DNA of 64,000 nucleotides. Source: Thiotrichaceae bacterium UBA4486. Lineage in GTDB: Bacteria; Pseudomonadota; Gammaproteobacteria; Eutrophobiales; Eutrophobiaceae. The stretch is from NCBI GenBank assembly GCA_002389045.1, contig DGNS01000011.1, positions 60,049 through 124,048 on the forward strand, in the 5' to 3' direction. The position numbers and the translations under genes were made by a program. A model generated the notes under the pieces. It had not been told where the DNA came from. It searched no databases and saw only the letters and a program-made list of their open reading frames with translations. Positions 57,807 to 64,000 of the stretch are shown piece after piece (position 1 is the stretch's first letter; the number at the start of each line of letters is the position of its first letter).

Positions 57807-60635
57807 TCAGGCGTATTCACGTAACTCGCACTCGCCGCTGATATTACCCACACAGCGATCGCACAGTTCCGGGTGTTCGGTATCGGCGCCGACACTGTCG
57901 CGGTAATGCCAGCAACGCACGCACTTGGGCCGTTCGCTTTGCAGTGCGTCGATGACATAGCGGCTGTTACCGCCTTCCAGCGTGCACGGTTCGATAGCGG
58001 CGGGAGCGTTGCTGTAATCATCCAGGTACGCCTGTGAAGTGATCATGACGAAGCGTAATTCATCGCCCAGACTGCCGAGCAAATCGCGTAACGTCCCATC
58101 GCAATAAATGGTGACCTCGGCCGCCAGCGAGGCGCCGATTTTTTCCTCGTTACGCAGGTTCTCCAGCACCCGGTTGACCTGGTCGCGCACTTCGATAAGG
58201 GTATTCCACTTCTGCAGAAGATCGGTATCGGTCGCGAACGCCGCTACCGGCTGCCACTGTTCCAGGAATACGGAGTCACTGCGTTTGCCGGGTAAATGCT
58301 GCCAGATCTCATCGGCGGTAAAACTCAGCACCGGCGCCAGCCAGCGCACCAGGGCCTCGGCCGTATGATACATGGCGGTCTGCGCCGAACGCCGCGGGCG
58401 GCTGTCTTCCGGCAGAGTATAAATGCGGTCCTTGATGATATCGAGATAAAAGCCACCCATGTCGACCACGCAAAACTGGTGCAGCTTCTGGTAAAACTGG
58501 TGAAACTGGAATTCATCGTAGGCGCTGATGATGTCATTCTGCAGGCGCGTGGTTTGCTGCAGGGCCCAGCGATCCAGTTCCAGCATGTCGTCATAGGCCA
58601 CCTGGTCGGTGTCCGGATCAAAACCGTCGAGGTTGGCGAGAAGATAACGGGCGGTATTGCGAATGCGTCTGTAGGCATCGGCGGTACGCTTGAGGATCTC
58701 ATCGGAGACGCTCATTTCATGGCGATAATCCGTGGCCGCGACCCAGAGCCTGAGGATGTCCGCGCCGAGTGAATTCATCACCTTCTGCGGCGCCACCACG
58801 TTGCCGCGCGATTTGGACATTTTCATGCCTTTGGCGTCCACGGTAAAACCGTGCGTCAACACGGCCTTGTACGGCGCCGCGTCGCGCATGGCCACCGAGG
58901 TCAGCAGTGATGACTGGAACCAGCCACGGTGCTGGTCCGAACCTTCCAGGTACAGATCGGCGGGAAAGCCCAGGCGTTCATCGCAATCCAGCACCGAGTG
59001 ATGCGTGACGCCGGAATCGAACCAGACGTCCAGGGTATCGGTTACCTTGTCGTAATCCTGCGCGTCCTCTCCCAGCAGTTCGGCCGCGTCCATGTCAAAC
59101 CAGGCGTCGATGCCCTGTTCTTCAATCCGGCCGGCCACCTGTTCAATCAAGGCCTGCGTATCGGGATGCAGTGCACCGCTTTGTTTGTGGGTGAACAAGG
59201 TGATGGGCACGCCCCAGCTGCGCTGGCGGGAGATGCACCAGTCCGGACGATCCCGGACCATGGCTTCGATACGCTGCTGTCCCCAGTCCGGTGTCCAGCG
59301 CACGCCGGCGATTTCACTGAGCGCCTTGTTGCGCAAACCCTGCGCATCCATGCTGATAAACCACTGCGGCGTGGCGCGAAAGATCACCGGGGTTTTATGC
59401 CGCCAGCAATGCGGATAGCTGTGCCGGACCTGTTCATCGAAGAGCAGCGTTTTGTGTTCTTTCAATACCTCGATGACGTGATCGTTGGCTTTTAACACGT
59501 GCTCGCCGGCGAACAGTTCAGTATCGGGAAGAAAACAGCCGTTGGCACCGACCGGGTTATAAACCTCGAGATCGTATTTACGCCCGATAATGTAATCGTC
59601 GATACCGTGGCCCGGTGCAGTATGCACACAGCCGGTACCGGCATCCAGTGTGACGTGATCGCCCGGGATCACCGGCGCTTCGCGTGCGTAAAACGGGTGC
59701 TTCAGGCGCAGACCTTCAAGCGTCTCGCCACTGAAGTTGTGCAGAACTTCGCCGTGATCGATGCCGGCCCGCTTTAACAGGTCAGCCACAAGGTCCGCGG
59801 CCAGGATCAGCCGTTGCGATCCACTGCTGTTATTCACTTGCAGAACGACGTACTCGTGTCCCGGGTGTACGGCCACCGCCTGGTTGGCGGGCAATGTCCA
59901 TGGCGTGGTGGTCCAGATGACGACGGACAGCGGTCCCTCACCGGTTGCAGGCTGTCCGATGGCATTCCAGAGTGCCGTTTCATCGCTGACGGGAAAACAA
60001 ACATCGATGGCAGGCGAGGTTTTATCCATGTACTCCACTTCGGCTTCGGCCAGCGCCGAACCGCAATCCATGCACCAGTGCACGGGTTTGAACCCGGCCT
60101 GCACATGCCCGGCCGCGATGATGTTACCGAGCGAGCGCACAATGTTGGCCTCATTGACAGGATCCATGGTCAGGTAGGGCCGGTCCCAGTCCCCCAGCAC
60201 ACCCAGGCGTTTGAAATCCTCGCGCTGGTTATTGACCTGCCTGGCGGCATACTCGCGGCAGTGATTACGAAAATCGCGCGGTGTCACCTTGCCGCCGGCC
60301 TTGCCGACTTTCTTCTCCACCATCAACTCGATGGGCAGACCGTGACAGTCCCAGCCCGGAACATAGGGCGCATCGAAGCCACCCAGGGTACGGGATTTGA
60401 CAATGATGTCCTTGAGGATCTTGTTGACAGCATGGCCAATGTGAATATCGCCGTTGGCGTACGGTGGACCGTCATGGAGGATCCAGGTTTTCGCGCCCGC
60501 CCGCCGTTTGCGGATCTCGCCGTACAGATCCATGTCCTGCCACCTGCGCAGCATGTCCGGTTCGCGCTGGGCGAGGTTACCGCGCATGGGAAAATCGGTT
60601 TTGGGTAAATTGAGCGTGCTTTTGTAGTCGGTCAT
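57807..60635 (-). CDS. ileS: Isoleucyl-tRNA synthetase
   Basis: A 942-residue class Ia synthetase. HIGH appears as PPYANGDIHIGHAVNKILKD (about 57-76), the editing domain covers about 190-400 (with the GTGCVHTAPGHG block), KMSKS as GMKMSKSRGN (about 605), and the C-terminal zinc finger has CVRCWHYRDSVG...CDRCVGNI. Length is typical of bacterial IleS1 type. It is 21 bp upstream of lspA. Confidence 0.98.
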   Translation of the reverse strand: MTDYKSTLNLPKTDFPMRGNLAQREPDMLRRWQDMDLYGEIRKRRAGAKTWILHDGPPYANGDIHIGHAVNKILKDIIVKSRTLGGFDAPYVPGWDCHGLPIELMVEKKVGKAGGKVTPRDFRNHCREYAARQVNNQREDFKRLGVLGDWDRPYLTMDPVNEANIVRSLGNIIAAGHVQAGFKPVHWCMDCGSALAEAEVEYMDKTSPAIDVCFPVSDETALWNAIGQPATGEGPLSVVIWTTTPWTLPANQAVAVHPGHEYVVLQVNNSSGSQRLILAADLVADLLKRAGIDHGEVLHNFSGETLEGLRLKHPFYAREAPVIPGDHVTLDAGTGCVHTAPGHGIDDYIIGRKYDLEVYNPVGANGCFLPDTELFAGEHVLKANDHVIEVLKEHKTLLFDEQVRHSYPHCWRHKTPVIFRATPQWFISMDAQGLRNKALSEIAGVRWTPDWGQQRIEAMVRDRPDWCISRQRSWGVPITLFTHKQSGALHPDTQALIEQVAGRIEEQGIDAWFDMDAAELLGEDAQDYDKVTDTLDVWFDSGVTHHSVLDCDERLGFPADLYLEGSDQHRGWFQSSLLTSVAMRDAAPYKAVLTHGFTVDAKGMKMSKSRGNVVAPQKVMNSLGADILRLWVAATDYRHEMSVSDEILKRTADAYRRIRNTARYLLANLDGFDPDTDQVAYDDMLELDRWALQQTTRLQNDIISAYDEFQFHQFYQKLHQFCVVDMGGFYLDIIKDRIYTLPEDSRPRRSAQTAMYHTAEALVRWLAPVLSFTADEIWQHLPGKRSDSVFLEQWQPVAAFATDTDLLQKWNTLIEVRDQVNRVLENLRNEEKIGASLAAEVTIYCDGTLRDLLGSLGDELRFVMITSQAYLDDYSNAPAAIEPCTLEGGNSRYVIDALQSERPKCVRCWHYRDSVGADTEHPELCDRCVGNISGECELREYA

Positions 60636-60740
60636 TGTTTTTATAAAGTTACATCGATTTCATTACTTCGTGGCTATCTCCGGTCTGCACGAGCCACACA
60701 TCACACTATTCCGGGCCCTGCGTAATTGTTATCCCGGCCC

Positions 60741-60834
60741 TTGCTTACACCATCATTCCGAGCATTACTTACTTTGTCATCCCGAGACTTACTTACTTTG
60801 TCATCCCGAGCATCACTTACTTTGTCATCTCGAG
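60741..60834. repeat. 24-bp tandem repeat upstream of ileS (4 copies)
   Basis: Period 24 bp, copies starting at 60741, 60765, 60789 and 60813. The core of copies 2 and 3 is a shared 22-bp stretch beginning TTACTTACTTTGTC and ending ATCCCGAG. Copy 1 is diverged and copy 4 has two changes. Copy 4 leads into ATCTCGAG/CGAGAGAT, a small palindrome (to about 60850). The array lies between ribF and ileS. It looks like a REP-type intergenic repeat. Confidence 0.75.
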
Positions 60835-60895
60835 CCGAAGGCGAGAGATCTTTTCGGCACTGCTGTCAGCAACTTATCCGGGGGTAAACCTGTGC

Positions 60896-61837
60896 TCACG
60901 CCGAACCGCCCGACCCGAAATACTCGCGTGCTGCCTCGATATCCCTGGCAACCTGTGTTTTAAGGTCCGCAATGCTATCAAATTTTTGTTCTTCCCTGAG
61001 ATGTTTGTGAATGACGACGGTAATCAACCTGCCATAGACATCCGCATTGAAATCGAGCAGATGGGTTTCCATCAACAACGGTCCGCCACCGAACACGGGA
61101 CGGTGGCCGATATTGGTAACCGCCGGCAGTGGTGTGTGCTCGTCTCCCATTAAAACAGTTGTCGCAAATACGCCCTTAAGCGGAGCATTGCGGCGCTCCA
61201 GCGAGACATTTGCGGTAGCAAAGCCCAATTCCCGACCGCGGCGATCACCGTGGATGACGCGACCACTGAGTGAATAGCGCCGCCCGAGCAGTTTTTCCAC
61301 TGTCTCCAGATCAGCTATTTTCAGTGCATCGCGAATGTTACTGCTGCTGATGCGCTGCCCGTCCATGACCAATGTCCCGGCCAGTTGAACCTCAAAATCC
61401 TGCTTGCGGCCGGACTCAACAAGCTCATCAACCCCGGCCTGACGGCGGTGGCCATAGCGAAAATCCTCACCGACGATAACGGCTCTCGCCCGCAGCCGCC
61501 GCACAAGGATGTCGCTGACGAAATCCTCCGCGGACATCGCGGCAAGGCGGCTATTAAAGGTGAGACACACCACGTTGTCTATATCGAATTGCCGGATCAG
61601 GATCAGCTTTTCCCGCAGCCGGGTCAGACGCACCGGCGCCAGCTCCGGTTTGAAAAACTCCAGGGGCTGGGGTTCGAACATGAGCACGATGCTGTTGCAA
61701 CCGCTGGCGCGGGCCTGACTCCGGGCCTGTTCAAAGATGGCCTGGTGACCACGATGCACACCGTCGAAATTGCCAATGGTCACCACGCTGCGTGATGTCA
61801 GCGCCGGCAAATTATGTAAGCCACGGTATAAATGCAT
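60896..61837 (-). CDS. ribF: Bifunctional riboflavin kinase/FAD synthetase
   Basis: A 313-residue cytoplasmic enzyme making FMN and FAD. The adenylyltransferase part opens with TIGNFDGVHRGHQAIF and has FKPELAPVRLTRLREK, GEDFRYGHRRQAG and ISSSNIRDAL. The kinase part (about 185-305) has GRVIHGDRRGRELGFATANV and the METHLLDFNADVYG motif. It lies between murJ and ileS, the usual gammaproteobacterial order; the ileS gap carries the tandem repeats. Confidence 0.97.
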   Translation of the reverse strand: MHLYRGLHNLPALTSRSVVTIGNFDGVHRGHQAIFEQARSQARASGCNSIVLMFEPQPLEFFKPELAPVRLTRLREKLILIRQFDIDNVVCLTFNSRLAAMSAEDFVSDILVRRLRARAVIVGEDFRYGHRRQAGVDELVESGRKQDFEVQLAGTLVMDGQRISSSNIRDALKIADLETVEKLLGRRYSLSGRVIHGDRRGRELGFATANVSLERRNAPLKGVFATTVLMGDEHTPLPAVTNIGHRPVFGGGPLLMETHLLDFNADVYGRLITVVIHKHLREEQKFDSIADLKTQVARDIEAAREYFGSGGSA

Positions 61838-61848
61838 TATCGCCCGGC

Positions 61849-63390
61849 TCAGTCAGTGGGCAGATTCATGTGTGCCGGGCGCAATCCACCCAGCCACAGT
61901 GTCAATCCATAGGCGAAGGCGCCGGCCACAACCAGCAGCGCCAGTTGCAGCACCTTGTCCAGGGCAACCATGAGCAGCCAGCTTTCGACCGGCGGCTGCA
62001 ACCACCAAAGCACCAGGCACATGGCGAGACAGGCAGCAAAGACACGGACGAACAGTAACACCCAGCCCGTACGGTGCCGAAGTGTGCCTGATTTTCGCAA
62101 CATGTAATAGAGCAGGCTCGAATTCACCAACGCGGCCAGTGAAGTGGCCAGGGCAAGGCCGGCATGCGCCAGCGGGAATACCAGGATAATGTTCAGAACC
62201 ACGTTGCAGCCCATGGCGATAAAGGCAATACGCACCGGTGTACGCGTATCCTGCCGGGAGAAAAACCCTGCCGATAACACTTTTACCAGGATCAAACCCA
62301 GCAGGCCGACAGCGTAGGCAATCAGGCTGCGCCCGGCCATGTCCACATCGCTTGCAACAAAAGCTCCATATTGAAAAATGGTGGCGATCAGCGGCGTCGA
62401 CAACACGATCAGCGCCAGCGTCGCAGGCAGACCGATGACCAGTACCCAGCGCAGTGCCCAATCCAGGGTGTGACTGAAATGATCGGCCGACCCGTTGGCG
62501 TGTTTCTCCGACAGATTCGGCAGGATCACCGTGGCAATGGCGATGCCGAACACACCCAGCGGGAACTCCATCAACCGATCCGAATAATACAGCCAGGAAA
62601 TGCTGCCGGCGGCCAGCCAGGACGCGATCATCATGTCGATCATGATATTAATCTGGGCCACCGAGCCCGCGAACAGGGTCGGAACCATGAGCCGGGCAAT
62701 GCGGGTGACGCCCGCATGGCGCCATTTGAAACGCGGCCGCGGGATCAGCCGCAGACGCAGCAGAAACGGCAATTGAAACAGCAGTTGCAGCACACCGGCA
62801 ATGAACACACCGATGGCCAGCGCCATCACCGGCCGCTCCAGGTGCGGCGCCAGCCACACGGCGCAGGCGATCAGCGACAGGTTCAGCAATACCGGCGTGA
62901 ACGCCGGCACGGTAAAGCGCTGCCAGGTATTGAGAATGCCTCCGGCCATCGCTGTCAGTGAGATGAACAACAGATAGGGAAACGTGATGCGCAGCATATC
63001 CACGGCGAGTTCAAACTTGCCCTCGGTGGCGGTAAAACCCGAGGCGAAGATCAGCATCAGCACCGGCGCGGCGATGATCCCCACCACCGTGATGAGAAAC
63101 AACACACCGGCCAGGGTACCGGCCACGTAATCCAGCAACTCACGCACGTCGTCCTCGCTCTGCCGGGTTTTTATCTCGGTGAGTACGGGCACGAACGCCT
63201 GGGAAAAACCGCCCTCGGCAAACAGGCGGCGGAAATAGTTCGGGATCTTGAAGGCGATGAAAAAGGCATCGGTGTGATCGCGGGCGCCGAACAGACTGGC
63301 AATGACCACGTCGCGGATCAACCCGAACACGCGCGACAGCAGGGTCATGCTGCTGACGTTGAAAGTGGATCGAAATAGCGAGCGGCTCAC
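61849..63390 (-). CDS. murJ: Lipid II flippase MurJ
   Basis: A 513-residue MOP-superfamily membrane protein with about 14 helices that moves lipid II across the inner membrane for peptidoglycan synthesis. The start region SRSLFRSTFNVSSMTLLSRVFGLIRDVVIA and FAEGGFSQAFVPVLTEI are classic. I choose GTG at 63390 by comparison with homologues (which begin MSRSL...); the frame remains open to 63495 with other possible starts. It is divergent from rpsT and upstream of ribF. Confidence 0.94.
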   Translation of the reverse strand: MSRSLFRSTFNVSSMTLLSRVFGLIRDVVIASLFGARDHTDAFFIAFKIPNYFRRLFAEGGFSQAFVPVLTEIKTRQSEDDVRELLDYVAGTLAGVLFLITVVGIIAAPVLMLIFASGFTATEGKFELAVDMLRITFPYLLFISLTAMAGGILNTWQRFTVPAFTPVLLNLSLIACAVWLAPHLERPVMALAIGVFIAGVLQLLFQLPFLLRLRLIPRPRFKWRHAGVTRIARLMVPTLFAGSVAQINIMIDMMIASWLAAGSISWLYYSDRLMEFPLGVFGIAIATVILPNLSEKHANGSADHFSHTLDWALRWVLVIGLPATLALIVLSTPLIATIFQYGAFVASDVDMAGRSLIAYAVGLLGLILVKVLSAGFFSRQDTRTPVRIAFIAMGCNVVLNIILVFPLAHAGLALATSLAALVNSSLLYYMLRKSGTLRHRTGWVLLFVRVFAACLAMCLVLWWLQPPVESWLLMVALDKVLQLALLVVAGAFAYGLTLWLGGLRPAHMNLPTD

Positions 63391-63552
63391 AGGGGTCTTT
63401 AAAAGTGATTCAGAAAACCGGGTATATGGTTGTTTATACTGATGATTTACAAAAAGATGCGGCAGCATAGCATATTTGCCGCCGAGGATTGACAAATGTT
63501 GGCAAGATCCGCATAGTTACGCGCCTTCAAAAAAGACAAGAGGTTGAGGACA

Positions 63553-63813
63553 TTGGCAAACATTGCCTCCGCAAAAAAACGCGCCAGACAGGCCGTAAAA
63601 CGTAACAGTCAAAACGCCAGCCGCCGCTCCATGATGCGCTCGCACTTGAGAAAGGTACTCAATGCCATCGAGGCCAATGACAAGGCCGCCGCGACGGAAG
63701 CCATGAAAACCGCCGTCCCGCTGCTGGACCGCCTCGCCGGCCACGGCCTGATCCATAAAAACAAGGCGGCGCGTCATAAAAGCCGCCTGACCGCGCGAAT
63801 CAACGCCCTGTAA
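63553..63813 (+). CDS. rpsT: 30S ribosomal protein S20
   Basis: An 86-residue ribosomal protein matching S20 throughout: ANIASAKKRARQAVKRN, RSMMRSHLRKVLNAI, and IHKNKAARHKSRLTARI. It has no ATG; the family start aligns with TTG at 63553 (GGACA-TTG-GCA-AAC), with AGAGG about 9 bases upstream. E. coli rpsT also starts with UUG, a feature linked to its autoregulation. A strong terminator follows. Confidence 0.97.
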   Translation: MANIASAKKRARQAVKRNSQNASRRSMMRSHLRKVLNAIEANDKAAATEAMKTAVPLLDRLAGHGLIHKNKAARHKSRLTARINAL

Positions 63814-63818
63814 CCCCC

Positions 63819-63844
63819 GGGGCTGGATGCCGGGGTTCAGCCCC
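63819..63844 (+). repeat. GC-rich hairpin just after rpsT
   Basis: GGGGCTG (63819-63825) pairs with CAGCCCC (63838-63844), with outer CCGG bases able to add to the fold. It starts a few bases after the rpsT stop and precedes the main terminator. It could protect the mRNA 3' end or be part of a REP-like repeat. Confidence 0.45.
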
Positions 63845-63860
63845 GGTGCTGATCACACTG

Positions 63861-63887
63861 AAAAAACCGCCCTCGTGGCGGTTTTTT
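63861..63887 (+). terminator. Rho-independent terminator of rpsT
   Basis: AAAAAACCGCC (63861-63871), loop CTCGT, GGCGGTTTTTT (63877-63887). A perfect 11-bp stem with a six-base T-tract: textbook intrinsic terminator, usable in both directions. Confidence 0.9.
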
Positions 63888-63911
63888 GTCGGATTTTTAT
63901 TAACGTCAAAC

Positions 63912-63986
63912 GGTGTCAGCCTGAAGGCAGACACCTACGTCAGAGTCAGACACCCCTCTATCCAGGTGTCAGGCTTTAGCCTGACA
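63912..63986. repeat. Related palindromes at the window end
   Basis: Two hairpins share the TGTCAG/CTGACA theme: GGTGTCAGCCT with AGGCAGACACC (63912-63935, one A-A mismatch) and a perfect 8-bp stem TGTCAGGC-TTTA-GCCTGACA (63967-63986). They look like members of one intergenic palindromic repeat family. The sequence runs out at 64000, so the element's end is not seen. Confidence 0.5.
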
Positions 63987-64000
63987 TCGTTGCATTACCC

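Noticed and set aside
59814..60608. Plus-strand 264-codon frame opposite ileS
   Set aside because: Antisense to the catalytic domain of isoleucyl-tRNA synthetase; no similarity to any family.

Overview
The window looks like chromosomal DNA of a gammaproteobacterium. It carries lipopolysaccharide, AmpDE, TonB and MurJ genes. The stretch lpxH-ppiB-cysS-tRNA cluster ... tig-clpP-clpX-lon-hupB-ppiD ... fabI-peptide ABC transporter matches, as I remember it, a gene order conserved in Pseudomonas and relatives. An mtdA/fchA pair and a molybdenum-type formate dehydrogenase add tetrahydrofolate-linked one-carbon metabolism, so a methylotroph or other C1-using gammaproteobacterium is plausible. The species cannot be named from this sequence alone.

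Layout. 0-7.4 kb (minus strand): the end of a TlpA-like thioredoxin gene, then an operon for a Yej-type peptide ABC transporter (lipoprotein binding protein, two permeases, fused double ATPase) that also holds a YciA thioesterase and a MESH1-like alarmone hydrolase. 7.5-9.7 kb (plus): fabI and a dicarboxylate/glutamate symporter. 9.7-18.8 kb (minus): the protein quality-control block tig, clpP, clpX, lon, hupB, ppiD, with tRNAs Leu, Val and Asp. 18.9-27.7 kb: likely accessory DNA, with a response-regulator/nucleotidyl cyclase and a secreted Cys-rich protein, a DMT permease, and a complete RND efflux operon. 27.7-28.7 kb: tRNAs Lys, His, Arg and Pro, separated by arrays of 7-bp repeats and a duplicated tRNA-Pro 3' end. 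28.7-41.6 kb: cysS, ppiB, lpxH, a MITE-like element, ampDE, an EgtC/EgtB pair, an ankyrin protein, a retropepsin-like protease, an AGCS symporter, nadC, fchA divergent from mtdA, and a Sel1-SPOR protein. 41.7-46.1 kb: two tandem paralogous genes of no family I recognise, then formate dehydrogenase behind a perfect FNR-type box. 46.2-54.0 kb: pilU, then two diguanylate cyclase systems that diverge from one intergenic region (an NMT1-GGDEF fusion, and a TonB receptor/YfiR/CHASE8-like-GAF-GGDEF operon). 54.3-63.8 kb: tRNA-Thr, an Irr-like Fur regulator, thiO, ispH, lspA, ileS, ribF, murJ and rpsT.

How parts work together. FchA and MtdA interconvert methenyl-, methylene- and formyl-tetrahydrofolate, and formate dehydrogenase oxidises formate, so a C1 oxidation route is spread over 38.5-46.1 kb. 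No folD is seen in the window. The two GGDEF proteins keep intact GGEEF and RxxD sites and join periplasmic sensing to cyclic-di-GMP. The RND genes overlap by 4 bp and form one tripartite pump.

The most unusual DNA is non-coding. It comprises variable heptamer arrays, often in inverted pairs, filling the tRNA spacers; a 173-bp tRNA-Pro-linked cassette; and a MITE-like element whose end supplies the last codons of lpxH. The most unusual coding unit is the tandem paralog pair upstream of formate dehydrogenase.
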